NCBI RefSeq assembly: GCF_000143415.4
Contig: NW_003314269.1
Location: 1,158,623 to 1,222,622 of the forward strand
DNA length: 64,000 nucleotides
Reading direction: 5' to 3'
Origin: Selaginella moellendorffii
Taxonomy: Eukaryota > Streptophyta > Lycopodiopsida > Selaginellales > Selaginellaceae
Shown here in pieces: positions 1 through 10,991 of the stretch; position 1 is the first letter of the stretch; every line of letters begins with the position of its first letter. Under the pieces are notes generated by a model, which had not been told where the DNA came from, made no database searches, and saw only the letters and a program-made list of their open reading frames with translations. A program made the translations under genes and the position numbers.

Positions 1-585
1 TGCGTGATTGGACTCCGTCAAGATATGTTGTCCTCTGTCTCAGGAGACATTGCTCTGGAATGGTTCCATTACTGGATTAGGTCATAGAAAACCTGACTAG
101 CATCTCTTCTATATACTTAGCTTGGTGAAAATAGTGTGTTGAGAGTGATCATGCTCTATCCACAACCTCGCCTACAAATTCACACATGAACTGTACTAGA
201 GAGTCATGTCTTCCCGACCTGCTACTCCTCAAGGATAAGCCCACTCTTAGGACCTCCCGATGCTAACACTAGTGGTGATATACTTGAGCACTAATAAAAG
301 TCGAGCTAAGATGTAATCACTTGAGTTTGGACTTTCTAAGAGGTCACCCAACCCAGTACTATTCAAACCCAAGGACACTTAACCCAAATATCCCAAGACT
401 CTTAATTGATTAGAAAAGGGGGTGCACTCTTATTCATAAACCCTTTCCCTCTATATTTGAACCCCATGGATTGTCTCTCAAGTCATTCTCTTTGGTTACT
501 TATAATCCACTACGCTTTCCTATAAATTCACGCCCTCGTGAATGGAAGAGAGTGACCCGAGGCGTGAATGGAAGCTAAGAGCCAC

Positions 586-985
586 AACTCTCCTAAGAGC
601 CCCACTCTCTTGACACCCTACCCCTCGAGCCCCGCTCTCTTGACACCCTACCCCTCAGGTCAAGCCCAGTCGGAGCATACTAGACCCTTCCCAGATGTCA
701 ATCAACATGTGATGTAACTCTCCTAAAAGCCCCACTCTCTTGACACCCTACCCCTCGAGCCCCGCTCTCTTGACACCCTACCCCTCAGGTCAAGCTCAGT
801 CGGAGCATACTAGACCCTTCCCAGATGTCAATCAACATGTGGTGTAACTCTCCTAAGAGCCCCACTCTTGATTGACATGTGGTGTAACTCTCCTAAGAGC
901 CCCACTCTCTTGACACCCTACCCCTCAGGTCAAGCCCAGTCGGAGCATACTAGACCCTTCCCAGATGTCAATCAACATGTGGTGT
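586..985. repeat. Tandem repeat, about 130 bp unit
   Basis: Units start with 'aactctcctaagagcccc' at about 586, 716, 846 and 886. The first two are 130 bp each, the third is an internally deleted 40 bp unit, and the fourth runs about 100 bp to 'cccctagcc'. Each full unit contains two sub-repeats of 'ctcttgacaccctacccctc'. It lies inside LTR-like copy 1 and is best read as internal expansion of an LTR or its 3' flank. Confidence 0.85.
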
Positions 986-1902
986 GATTCCCCTAGCCAA
1001 CCAATAGAGTTAGATTTGAGACCTCTGATACTAAATGTAAGCTCCTGAATTTAGACTTTCTAAGAGGTCACCCAACCCAGTACTATTCAAACCCAAGGAC
1101 ACTTAACCCTAGATATCTCAAGACCCTTAACCGATTGAAAAAGAGGGTGCACTTTTATTCATAAGCTCTTTCCCTTTATATTTGAACCTCATAGATCGTC
1201 TTTTAAGTCATTCTCTTTGGTTGCTTACATAAAGAATAGTTCCGATACCACATTGTAGGAGACTAAATTTTCCATTCTACTTTACTCCCTTAACCACACC
1301 TCACAACCTCCATAAGTCCTATTTTGGACTTGAGGCTTGCTAGCCCCAAGAATGGCATCCATGCCACTCATACTTTGCACCTGGTCCAAGTGCTCCACGT
1401 GTCCAATCCCCTGACTGACACCCAAAGGTACCATTGATGTATTAGCCCGTTACGCTAAAGCCATGCCCATTCACCTTTGTCACATTGGTGATCCAACACC
1501 ACCTACATCACAGTCCTGTCTCTCAAAGACTAGGCTATCCATCCACGAGTGGTCATCCTTTAAGCACGCTCTAGCACCTTTAAGATGCCTAGAGGCATGG
1601 GAAACACCCTTCCCCAATGTCCCTTCTTCCGTCCCTACCAAGTCCCTCTTCATCCACGGCCATGCTTGCCAACACCGCCACTGGGTTAAGGCTCAAAGGC
1701 CCGACCACTAAGTCCCACTATCTTCTAGGACTTCCTCACCATGTGACTGTATCCTTGGTCACTATATTAGAAGACTGTTCCTCTTCTTTCCTATAGTCTG
1801 AGGCTTTCGAACAACATTTCGAAACACCATGGCCCTATGTGAGCCTCATGGGTACTCTCCCCACCTTTTACCTTTGGGTGCTTTAGCCATGGGCTTAGAG
1901 TG

Positions 1903-2205
1903 AGGTTCCGTTAAGCCATGCCAGGTATCCAAATAAGTAATGCCACCCACACTTGAATTGGGAGCATCAACCATTCGATCTCCCAAGGGAGCTAGAGCCA
2001 GCTCTTGAACACTTCACCAAGCTACCTCACTTGTCTGTCTGTATTCACTAAGCCCATGAGGTTCCATTAAGCCACGCCAGGTATCCAAGTAAGTAGTGCC
2101 ACCCACACTTGAATTGGGAGCATCAACCATTTGATCTCTCGGGGGAGCTAGAGCCAGCTCTTGAACACTTTACCAAGCTACCTCACTTGTCTATCTGATT
2201 CACTC
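1903..2205. repeat. Two-copy tandem duplication, 156 bp
   Basis: Unit 1 (1903-2058) and unit 2 (from 2059) both begin 'aggttccRttaagccaYgcc' and stay aligned to 'cctcacttgtctRtctg'. They differ by scattered substitutions, so the duplication is not recent. No ORF or gene homology was recognised. Confidence 0.85.
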
Positions 2206-2683
2206 TAGTTTTGGACTCCTTAATGGTTTTATTATCACCCACCACGTGGGTATAGCTTCCCTTAATCACACTAGCCTTTCCTGGCCAAACTGGCTCCACT
2301 AGAGTCCTCCCCCTACTATTCTTTTGGAGCTCACCAAACCCCCTAGGTGTAAACTCCCGAGTTTAGACTTCCCGGGAGGTCATCCAGCCTAGTACTATTC
2401 AAACTCAAAGACGTATAACCCCAAGTATTCTAAAACCCTTAACCGATTGGAAAAGGGGGTGCACTCTTGTTCATGGGCCCTTTCCTTTTATATTTGAACC
2501 CCATGGATCGTCTCTTAAGTCATTTTCTTTGGTTGCTTATAATCCACCACGCTTCTCTGCAAGTTCACGCCCTTGTGAACAGAAGCTAAGAGCCACAGCT
2601 CTCTCGAGAGCCCCACTCTCTTGACACCTTACCCCTCGGGTCGAACCCAACGGGAGCAAATTGGACTAGCCAGACATCAATCA

Positions 2684-3934
2684 ATGTTTTAACAATTTTG
2701 CAACGAATGATGAACGAAGTTCTTTGTGATATGTCGGAAGTCACTATTGACTTCATCAATGATGTCTTGATCCACTTAGAGGAGATATGAAAGGAACACA
2801 ATACTCCCCCTTATGTTGTAGAAGGATGGTTGGAATCAATTATAATTTCCTGTTTATTTAAGTTGGTGGTATTTGATTTGATAGGGCCTTTTCCATAGTC
2901 AACTATTGACAATGAGTATATATCATTATTTCTGCTGACTACTTGATTTTCTGGATGGAAGTCAATGCTCTTGCTAGTGTATTTGCAACTATTAAATACT
3001 TCCTTCTTAATTTAGTGGTGTTCCAACATTCTTGTCCCTAGCAAATTCTTTTGGATAATGGTCCTGCATTTATGGTTGAGGCTTTTCACGTTTTCATGTC
3101 TCGGTTTACTTTCACAAGTGTTTATCATCCATAATCAAATGGTTAGGTGAAACAATTTATTCAGACTTTTAAAGGGATGATCACAAAGTATGTAAACTTT
3201 CAACATTGGATTAAGATGGTTATTTGCCGTTTTATTAGTGTATATATATCACAGGGGTGTAGAGTTTTTATTGGTGTTTCACCATATAAACTCTTATATA
3301 CAAAGTTGAGTTTACCTTTGCAATTCTCATGAGTAAGTCTTAGGATTGGTATTTTATGAGCATTCTTCAACTTATCTAAGCAAAGTCTACCAAACATTTA
3401 GGTTGTGTAAAACTAGGATAACAATAGCATTATAACTCTCATCATCATTCACCTGTAGAGTATAAAATGGATGACGTAGTGTTAGTCCACTTTCCCAATT
3501 TTATGGTAGGTGGTTTGCATAAAGAGTTCCTTGCTCAGTGAAAGGGACTATATCAGGTGCTGCGACAAGTTGGACCACAAATTTATGAGGTTTAACATGA
3601 CATTCAATAAGTCAATCCTCCAAAAATTGTGCATATGCAACAACTAAAACACTTTATATAAAAGGACCAAGAACAATTGACACCACATACAAATACACTA
3701 ATTCCTCTAAATCCCAGCCCCTCCACTACAAAACCTTGATTTGTTTTCCATCATTCTAAGAGGAGGGCCAAGTGTATAATTACAATGCTATATATTAATA
3801 TTAGTATAGCAGGATTTTAATAGTCATCAAATTGGTTTTAATTTGAACCATTTACTCTTATATATAAGTTAAAGTTTTTGGGCCAATTGATATGCATATT
3901 TTTTTATTTCATTTTTATATTCCATGCACTCACA
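2684..3934 (+). mobile_element. Decayed Ty3/gypsy pol fragment with 3' LTR
   Basis: Conceptual translation of the plus strand gives a reverse transcriptase piece (2684-2790: TFQRMMNEVLCDM-like, then DFINDVLIH). Integrase pieces follow: FDLIGPF at about 2870, a post-catalytic stretch with TFKGMITKYVNFQH at 3147-3230, and a chromo-like tail near 3470-3600. Every piece matches the better-preserved minus-strand element at 7968-12307. Stops and deletions are frequent. Positions 3760-3934 align with that element's 176 bp LTR and end with the same CACTCACA. The 5' half is missing and is replaced by the repeat block on the left. Confidence 0.85.
3760..3934 (+). repeat. 3' LTR of the plus-strand gypsy remnant
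   Basis: This 175 bp aligns with the reverse complement of 12132-12307 over its full length (shared 'gagggccaRgtgta', 'taatattag', 'ttgatatgca', 'catgcactcaca'). A purine-rich stretch just upstream (about 3756-3767) fits a polypurine tract. The LTR is mutated to AT-richness, as expected of an old methylated element. Confidence 0.75.
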
Positions 3935-4128
3935 TTTTTTAGATAAAAGTTTTATGCAATTTGTATTGCCAAATTATTTTATTCCTTTTTCTTATTTTAA
4001 AATAATCATCTTTCAATTATCTATCTTAAAAGAATTGCAATTGAAAATTAACTGCATTTCACTTAAATTCCTATAAGGATATTATAGGTGGAGATATAGT
4101 AAAATTCATTTTCATTAGATCTAACAAG

Positions 4129-5112
4129 ATGACTGAGCAGAAAATCAAATTGCTACCCACTCTTGTCATTATTAGGCTTCCATTCCAACATTTCCATCTA
4201 GATATTTGGATGATCAATCATGCTTACAAATATTTTTGCAGAATTGTCACCAAGAACTGCTTCCCCTGGGTGATGATGTCACAAATGGTCATCTTCATGA
4301 AGGTTACCCTAACATAGGGCTCACAATGGAATGGCGGCGCAGTGGAGCTTTTGAGGTAATTCGGGGGTGGTTGGGTGGTGAGGAACCTCAAGAGGTGGCA
4401 TAATATAGTCTAGGGCAACTAGATCTTTGTCTTTTTGCGCCGGATCATAACATTGGTATCAGAGGTGGAACATCTCTTTTTCAAAATCCTGCCTTGTTGT
4501 TTGGAACACAATGATAGCTGCTCACATCACAAAACAACGCTCTTCTCAAGGCAGTCACTTTATGAATCAATGCCAGAATGGAATCTCATTTCTTCTATAC
4601 AATTCTTACTGCACTTGCTTGTTCTGGGCATTTGGAGAATAGGTTTTCATTCAATGGAGGAACGTGATCTCATCACCTAGAACACAATGCTCGCTGCCTA
4701 TACACACAGTGACAATATGGACGAACTCACTGCTATCCCCCAGCAGATGCCAGAACTTGATATTGTCTCGTGGAACACAATTCTGTCAGCATATGCACGA
4801 TCTGGGGATTCTCACACCACAGAACAAATCTTCCATCGCATGACTGAAGCTGATCTTGTCTCCAGCACCACAATGCTTAAATTTTATGCAGAGAGGCGCG
4901 AGACAGATCAAGCGCAACAAGTCTCTGATGGATTGTCACACTGCAAGGACATCTCCTGGACAGTGATGATCGGAGCATATAGCGCTGCAAGGAGCTTAAC
5001 CGATGCTGTCATCTCTTTAACAAAACCAGCAGCAGTGAGGTGGGAAGCTATGCTATGGGTATATACCAAGGCCGGGTATATACCAAGGCCGAGCACGGAA
5101 TTTCGCATTTGT
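4129..5112 (+). pseudogene. PPR gene A, copy 1 (broken, insertion-disrupted)
   Basis: This is a decayed copy of the intact PPR gene at 16761-18452. It starts with the same MTEQK-type beginning and aligns in pieces: 4129-4296, then 4465-4680, then 4687-5070 (LAAYTHSDNMDEL... DIVSWNTILSAYARSGDSHTTEQIF). A block of about 165 bp at 4297-4464 is foreign and ends in a primer-binding-site-like word. Several frameshifts and stops follow (for example 4678 and 5113). The 3' half is deleted: a short direct repeat 'gggtatataccaaggcc' at about 5056-5090 runs straight into the sequence that precedes the tRNA-like element. It cannot encode a full PPR protein. Confidence 0.9.
4297..4464 (+). mobile_element. 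LTR fragment ending in a primer-binding site, inside psiA1
   Basis: Aligned with the intact paralogue, psiA1 carries extra sequence between 'catgaag' and 'ggaacatctc'. The extra sequence ends 'cataacattggtatcagagg'. TGGTATCAGAG is the usual plant retroelement primer-binding site, complementary to the 3' end of initiator tRNA-Met, and it directly follows a CA-type LTR end. So the insert looks like the 3' part of a 5' LTR plus PBS, left by an aborted or deleted insertion. No coding part remains. Confidence 0.6.
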
Positions 5113-5123
5113 TGAAAATACAG

Positions 5124-5196
5124 GGGCGTTGTGAGAATCGGGCTCGCGACCTCTCGCACCCAAAACGAGAATCATACCCATTAAGGACTAACGCCC
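5124..5196 (-). pseudogene. Degenerate tRNA-Pro(UGG)-like element, copy 1
   Basis: On the minus strand this 73-mer starts GGGCGTT, keeps the anticodon loop TTTGGGT (anticodon TGG) and ends AACGCCC, pairing perfectly with the start. It matches the intact tRNA-Pro at 39511-39582 over most of its length. The T-loop TTCGATT has become CCCGATT, one T-stem pair is lost (C-A) and the D-arm has extra bases. It probably does not work as a normal tRNA. It lies between psiA1 and the 3' end of U1. Confidence 0.8.
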
Positions 5197-5411
5197 CTTA
5201 GATATTTCAGTCATCGCTCCAGGCACGGCCCAGGACAAAATCAATCTGTGGATGTCACGGTTATAGAATCGCCAGCCAATATTGGTGAAGCAATGCACCA
5301 GGAATTTAAGAAGCGAAACCAATGTCGATCGGGAGGAATAACACGCTACTTTTAATTGTTCTCCATTTTGATGTACTCTAAAACTTTTAATCACAGGAGT
5401 GATTCTTACAG

Positions 5412-6086
5412 TCAATGGTGGACGCTCTCCACACGGATTGGAGAGAAGTAACTGTTGCACTTGTTCCCAGAGACATGGGAGAGGATCTCTTGAATCATGT
5501 TGTTTGTCTTGTTTGTGCAATCCTTGGCATGGATTTCCTTGGACATGTCCCGGCTCATGTTCGCGCTCCTCCCATCAAACATATACTTGAACAGCGTGGA
5601 CAAGCTTCCACCTTCCTTAATCTGGACTCCATACCAGATCTTGTCTCCAGCACATCTAGTCGAGTGGCACAAATCCTCGAGGCGCCTCATCATGTGGCAT
5701 CTCGTCCCGCCAATCACCACCAAGAGCTGGGCGTTCTTTGGGGCACAATCGTCACGGTCTCTGCTGCAGAGCTCTTGGGTGAGGAGGCTGTGAAGCTCTT
5801 GAGCTCTAGCACAGTGGAGGAAGTCCGGTGCCAGTAGCTTGGATGCCGATCGTGGCCAAAAGTCATGAAAATCACTGTGGGAAGTGATAACTAACCCATC
5901 AATCTTGTATACTACCTTGCTGCTCGGACTTTTCTTGGGGACCATGGGAGGCTCCTCCTGGAGCTCACGCCTTCTCTTTGGAGCACTAATCTTGGTATCA
6001 ACTTGTCCTTCCTTGTTTCGCTGCCTCTTCTTTCCCTTCTTCATCGCCGCCACAGCGCTAGCCTTCTTGTCCACGCTCTCGATCAC
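5412..6086 (-). CDS. Gene U, copy 1: unrecognised basic protein, ancestral ATG lost
   Basis: I do not recognise this family. The frame reads 224 codons from a GTG at 6086, but the homologous copies U3/U4 start two codons upstream at an ATG that is ATA here (6090-6092). The first in-frame ATG is at 6044 and would give about 210 residues. Visible parts: a Lys/Arg-rich N-terminus with two possible nuclear-localisation clusters (KKGKKRQR and KRRRE), then a compact region with KIDGLVITSHSDFHDFWP, LLVVIGGTRCHMMRRLEDL and DKIWYGVQIKEGGSL, and several Cys/His. No signal peptide or membrane segment is visible. No intron is needed. It is divergent from PPR-B1, with the tRNA-Pro-like element behind its stop. 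Whether it is expressed from the internal ATG is unknown. Confidence 0.6.
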   Translation of the reverse strand: MIESVDKKASAVAAMKKGKKRQRNKEGQVDTKISAPKRRRELQEEPPMVPKKSPSSKVVYKIDGLVITSHSDFHDFWPRSASKLLAPDFLHCARAQELHSLLTQELCSRDRDDCAPKNAQLLVVIGGTRCHMMRRLEDLCHSTRCAGDKIWYGVQIKEGGSLSTLFKYMFDGRSANMSRDMSKEIHAKDCTNKTNNMIQEILSHVSGNKCNSYFSPIRVESVHH

Positions 6087-6122
6087 TGCTATTAAACCCT
6101 GATTGTGTGAATCCTAAAGGGC

Positions 6123-6134
6123 CCTTTTATATGG
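6123..6134. promoter_or_regulatory. Shared TATA-like palindrome of U1/B1
   Basis: The sequence CCTTTTATATGG reads CCATATAAAAGG on the U strand, about 30-40 bp before the U start region, and offers an A/T core in the B direction too. It is the only TATA-like word in the gap and is kept in all four cassettes. It also fits C(A/T)8G, a MADS-type site, which may be coincidence. Confidence 0.5.
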
Positions 6135-6143
6135 TAACATAAA

Positions 6144-7938
6144 ATGCAATCAAATCAAAATCTAGTACGGACCGCGAATATTTTATTGATCGTTTATAAG
6201 ACATGGGTTCCGTTTAATATAAAGAATCAAATGAGTCCTAGTTCTTCCACTTCCCGACCTCGATCTTTCCGTTCCAAGCTTGACCGCGCCCACTCCAGCG
6301 ATTGCGAGGTGAGGAGATTCCTTGCGTCGCTCAAGGAATGCTCGCGATCCCGGGATCTGGATTGGGGTAAGCAAATCCACGCCGAGGCGGAGTGCTGCGG
6401 CCTCGATTCCAATGCGTTCGTGGCGAGCAGCCTGGTGAATCTCTATGGCAAGTGCGGCTGCATGGACGAGGCGCGCAGGGCTTTCGACCGGATGAATTGC
6501 CCCGACCTCGTCGCGTGGAATTCTCTCATTCTGGGCTATGCCGTGAATGGGCATGGCGGGGTTGCGCTCCAGCTCTTCCTGGACATGGAATCGCGGGGCT
6601 TGAAAGGGAATTCTGTCACGTTTATTGGATTGCTCAAGGCCTGCGCGAGCCTCGCAGAGAAGGAGAATGGGAAGGTTTTAGAAGATCTAGAGCTCGTCGT
6701 GAAGTTTTCTTCTCTTGAGAGAGGAATGGCTCTTCACTCCCTTGCCACTGCAAGGGGAATCGACACAAACGCTTTGGTAGCTAGCAGCCTGGTGGAAATG
6801 TATGCTCGGTGTGGAAGCGTGGTGGATGCGTGGAAGGTTTTTCATGGAGCTCCAAAGCGTGACGTAGTTCTATGGACTTCTTTGATGCAGGGTTTTGTAG
6901 AGAATGGGCAGAGCGAGGTGGTGCTTGAGCTCTTCGTGGAAATGCAACGAGAAAGCAGTGGAGCAAATGCCAGAACCTTTGTTGCGGTGTTCCAGGCCAT
7001 CACTTCTTTAGCAAAGAGGGAACGAGGAGAAGAAACTATCCATGGAAGGATACTCAAGCTGGAGTCTCTGGAAAGAGGTATGGCTTTTCACGCGCAAGCC
7101 TTGCGAATTGCTAACCATCGCTTGGATATCTTTCTTCACAGCTGCTTGATCCAAATGTACGCGGCTTGTGGCAGCATGGGCGATGCTCTTGGAGTGTTTA
7201 GCACCATTTTCCAGCCAAATCAAGTCTGCTGGACGGCATTGATGCTCGGGTACGTTGAAAACAGCCAGGCCGAAACAGCGCTACATTTTTTCTTGCTAAT
7301 GCAGCTCGAGGGATGTTCTCCAGACGTGTGGACGCTCGTTTGCGTGCTCAAAGCTTGTGGAAGCTCAGTAGCCATGAGGCTTGGCCGGATACTTCACGAA
7401 GAGATCACGAGCTTGGGGTTCCAGTTCCAGGGAGCCGTGATCTCTTCGTTGGTAGATTTCTACAGCAGATGTGGGAGCATGGATGAAGCGGAGCTGGTTT
7501 TCAACTCGGTCTCGAGGAAGGATGCTGTGACTTGGAGCTCACTTATCGCGGGCTACAGCCGCCAGGGAGACAACGATCAAGTGATCCAGCTCTTTGAGAA
7601 GATGTGTGACGAGGGTGTCAAGCCGGACGGTGTAACTTATGTCTCGGTGCTCACGACTTGCAGCCGGGCTGGGATGATCGAGCAAGAAATTTTTCCAGGA
7701 GATGACGTCTAGGTGTGGATTAGATCCAGGCATTGAGCACTACCACTGCATGATCGACATGCTCGGACGAGCAAAGCAGCTCGAGGAAGCTCTGGAGATG
7801 GTGGAAGCTATGCCGTTCGAAGCCACAATGGTCACTTGGACGAGTTTGCTGGCTGCTTGCTCGAAGTGGAAGAATGGGAGAGTGGAGAAGATTGCTTGTG
7901 ACAACATCGTCTCTCTCCTGCGGAAGATTTCTCCATAG
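6144..7938 (+). pseudogene. PPR gene B, copy 1 (5-bp deletion frameshift)
   Basis: This is nearly identical to intact B2 (14525-16322). The frame is open from 6144 (or the conserved ATG at 6231, MSPSSSTS) to 7712. At about 7683 five bases (ggcaa or equivalent) are missing relative to B2, so the product would end IEQEIFPGDDV and lose the last two PPR motifs. The original frame resumes at 7702 and runs to a stop at 7938. Another difference is an Ala-Met versus Ala-Leu change near 7373. The protein would be a PLS-class PPR (RNA-binding, organelle-targeted in this family). Loss of the last motifs makes function doubtful, although a truncated 493-522 residue protein could be made. Confidence 0.9.
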
Positions 7939-8046
7939 CTCATTACACGGGCTTTTGAAAAGAGATCGCAAAGGTAAACCCAGCTCCGTTAGTAATATTG
8001 GATCATGACCATATAGGAGTTTATATGGTGAAGCACCAACAGAACT

Positions 8047-10991
8047 CTACACCCTTGTGAGATAAGCATACCGAAGAGACGGCAAATAACTATCCCAACC
8101 CGAATGCTGAAAGTTCATATACTTCGCAATCATCCCTTTGAATGTTCGAACAAACCGTTCCACCAGACTGTCTGATTGTGGATGATAAGCACTCGTGAAA
8201 GTGTGGTATATCCCCAACTGAGACGTTAAAATATGAAATACCTCAGCTATAAATGCAGGATCATTATCCGAAAGAATCCGTTCTGGACAAGAATGTTGGA
8301 ACACCACTCAATTGAGGAGGAAGTATCCAACAGCAGTTGCAGAGGCGCTAGCAAGAGCACCAACTTCCACCCAATGAGTCAAGTAGTCAAAAGCAATAAT
8401 AATATACTCATTGCCAGTAGTCGACCATGGAAAAGGTCCTATAAGATCAAATGCCACCAACTCAAACGGACGGGAAACTACAATTGACTCCAATCGTCCT
8501 TCTGCAGCACAAAGGGGAGTATTATGAGCTTGGCACCAAACGCAACTACGCACATACCAGATAACATCACGTTGCATCTCCGGCCAATAGAAAGACCTGC
8601 GCAGCTTCTCGGTCACCCGACGATGTCCCATATGCCCACCTAGAACAGGAGAATTATGGTAGGCATGGAGAAACCACGGAATAAAGACAGAAGGCACCAC
8701 CAGCCGTAAATGATCATCAGGATCTGTCCCCACAAAATAAAGAAGACCATCTTTAAGGCGATATTGAGAATGTAAATGCCGAAAAGCCAAGTCATCAGCA
8801 AGTGATGTAGGATTCTCAAATGCATCTCGAAGCCTTCGAATCCACAGCTCAATCTTTTGACCCTCGCGAACCTCATCAAGAGAAGGTAGATCTTGTTCTG
8901 TGCCTTGAGGACACTGAACGTCAAGTACAACAACCGCTGATGGCACAGAATCCTCGTCTAGAAAATCCACAGATGCTGGAATAACAGACTCATCAGAAAT
9001 ATGAAAAGAGAGTGGAAGAGGAAGAGGAGCTCGAGAAAGGGCATCAGCATCAGCCATAAAACTCCTTGGGCGATGAACAACATCAAAATCATATATCTGA
9101 AGCTTCAAAGCCCACCAAACAGTACAACCAACTAGGTTCTTCCGCTTCAATAATGAAGTAACGGCAGCATGGTCACCTTCAAGTAACGTCCGAGAACCAT
9201 GTAGATATGTATGAAGTTTCTCGAAACCCCAAACTACCGCTAAACACTCCTTCTCTGTCGTGGAGTAGTTCACCTTTGCTAGTTGTAACGTACAACTTAT
9301 ATATGCAATGGGATGATGCTGACCAAGCACACTCAGGCTTTCTTGCATTAATACACCTCCAAGACCAATATCAGAAGCATCGACGCACAAAATAAAAAGT
9401 TGAGTGTAGTCAGGATATGCCAAAACCGGAGGAGTCGTTAAAAGCTTTTTGAGATCCACAAACGCCCGCTCACAATCTAAAGACCAGATGAAAGATGATG
9501 TTGACGACTTCAGCAATGCTCGCAACGGTGCAGTGCGATCAGAAAGATGATCTATAAAACGACCGAGATACTGCACCTTGCCTAGGAAGCGCTGCACATC
9601 ATTCACACACTTCGGAGTAGGGAACTTTAGAACAGCTACAAGTTTGTTAGGATCAACTTGTAAACCTTCACGAAAAATACAGTACCCAAGATAAGTTGTG
9701 TCTTTGGAGCCAAACACGCACTTCGACCGCTTCAGCTTTAAACCAACATTGCGTAGCCGATCCAACACTTTACACACATCATGAATGTGCTCCTCCCATG
9801 TCCCCTTCGAGTGAATCAAAACATCATCAATGAAGTCAGCAGTCACCTCTGGCATATCACAAAGAACCTCGTCCATCATCCGCTGGAAAGTCGCTGGAGC
9901 ATTATTCAAACCAAACAGCATCACCAAGAACTCGTACAAACCAAACGGTGTACGAAAAGCAGTCTTAGGAATATCTTCTTCGGCCATCGGTATTTGCCAG
10001 TACCCAGAAGCAAGATCTAACTTGGTGAACTAACGACTTCGCCCCAGATGATCCAAGAGATCAGCAGTGTGAGGAAGAGGGTACACATCCGGGATCGTCA
10101 CTTCATTTAACGGACGATAGTCGATGCAAAAACGAATACTCCCATTAGGCTTCGTCACCAGATGAGGTTCACATGCCCAAGGACTTCGCGACTTCCGAAT
10201 AACACCCTTCTCCAACATCTCCTTGACGTTTGCACGTAAAATCTTGATCTCCTTGGGTGACCGACGATGAACAGGAACCTTGATTGAACGAGCATCCCCA
10301 GTTGGAATGGGATGACGTGTGGCAATCTTGGCCCCAGACGATAGGTCAAATTCAAAGATATCAGAATACTCCTTCATCAGTCGGTCAACAGCTTCAACAC
10401 AAAGATCGTCAGAGGGATCGGAAAAGGGAAGAGCAGAACAAGATAGAAACACAGGAGGAAATAGTGGGGGAACAAAAGTAATGGAAGCAGAGGTAAAAGT
10501 AAAGGGACGAAAAGGTACAGAAGTGAGAGGAATGGATGAAACATAAGGAAGTATGAGACAAGGGGGAGAAGCCTCAAAGTCACACTTGGCATGATTGCGC
10601 TGCAACAAATCCATACCAAGAATGAGGTCAAAAGCTTGACTCGGCATCACCCGCAACGACTGCAGCTCAAGCTCAAGATCGTCCACACACACAATCAAGT
10701 CTGCCTCATCTCGTGCACATGCATGTGTACAGCCGTTGCCATAAAAAGAATGAAAACTGGGTCCGCCGCACAACGCAAGTGTAGATGACAACGTGTGGCA
10801 ACAGGTCGAGCAATAAAAGATAAACTCAAACCTGTATCAACCAACACGGAGAGAATAATAGGAGACCTCTTGTTATAAAAACGAGCTTGGAAAGTAAATA
10901 CGGGATGAACCGGTGCCGAGTGAACCCCTTGATGATACTCCCGAAAGAAAAATGAAAAGGTCACTAACTTATTCGCGCAAGGTCCCTCCAT
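8047..10991 (-). pseudogene. gypsy pol (protease-RT-RNase H-integrase), broken
   Basis: Protease: the LVDTG active-site motif at about 10850-10870 and FDLILGMDLL after a frameshift near 10790. Reverse transcriptase: fingers/palm with IRFCIDYRPLNEVT, an in-frame stop before FTKLDLASGYWQ, and the catalytic box FIDDVLIHS (Phe in place of the usual Tyr). RNase H: LFILCVDASDIGLGGVL and a later DALSR. Integrase: HHCC zinc finger (H-x-N...GH...WCQ near 8560-8640), then the catalytic triad D (FDLIGPF), D (SDNDPAF) and E (SLVERFVR), the last two after a second in-frame stop at 8308. All pieces from 10791 down stay in one frame, so only two stops and one frameshift separate it from an intact polyprotein. 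Confidence 0.92.

Larger units (their letters stand above)
1..2683. repeat. Nested LTR-type repeat block, no gene
   Basis: No credible coding sequence is visible. Three diverged copies of one LTR-like sequence begin TGTAA near 312, 1036 and 2349. All share the run about 'agaggtcacccaacccagtactattcaa' (given as positions, e.g. 340-367 and 1061-1088) and a later 'cattctctttggttgctta'. Copy 2 stops at about 1247 with GCTTACA, the inverse of its TGTAAGC start, which is LTR-like. Primer-binding-site-like words on the minus strand (reverse complements of about 1015-1031 and 1254-1268) suggest minus-strand elements. The right edge, about 2683, abuts a gypsy RT fragment as if inserted into it. This is probably a non-autonomous (TRIM/LARD-like) element that has nested or duplicated. 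The family is unknown. Confidence 0.6.

Noticed and set aside
586-985. Regularly repeated units that might suggest a CRISPR array
   Set aside because: Units are 130 bp with no repeat/spacer alternation, in plant DNA, inside an LTR-like repeat.
1463-1711. 82-codon ORF in the left repeat block
   Set aside because: It has an ATG but no recognisable domain, and it lies within LTR-type repeats with Pro/Ser/His-biased composition. Probably chance.
5415-5837. 140-codon frame antisense to gene U, present in all four copies
   Set aside because: Considered as the real gene instead of U. Rejected because the U strand has an ATG in two copies, a TATA word at the right distance and a longer frame covering it. 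Substitutions between copies would need to be tested by codon position to settle this fully.
6183-6554. 123-codon minus-strand frame across the start of PPR-B (also 14564-14935, 30494-30928 and 38063-38500)
   Set aside because: It is a GC-rich antisense shadow of the PPR-B N-terminus, present in every copy only because the sense strand is conserved.
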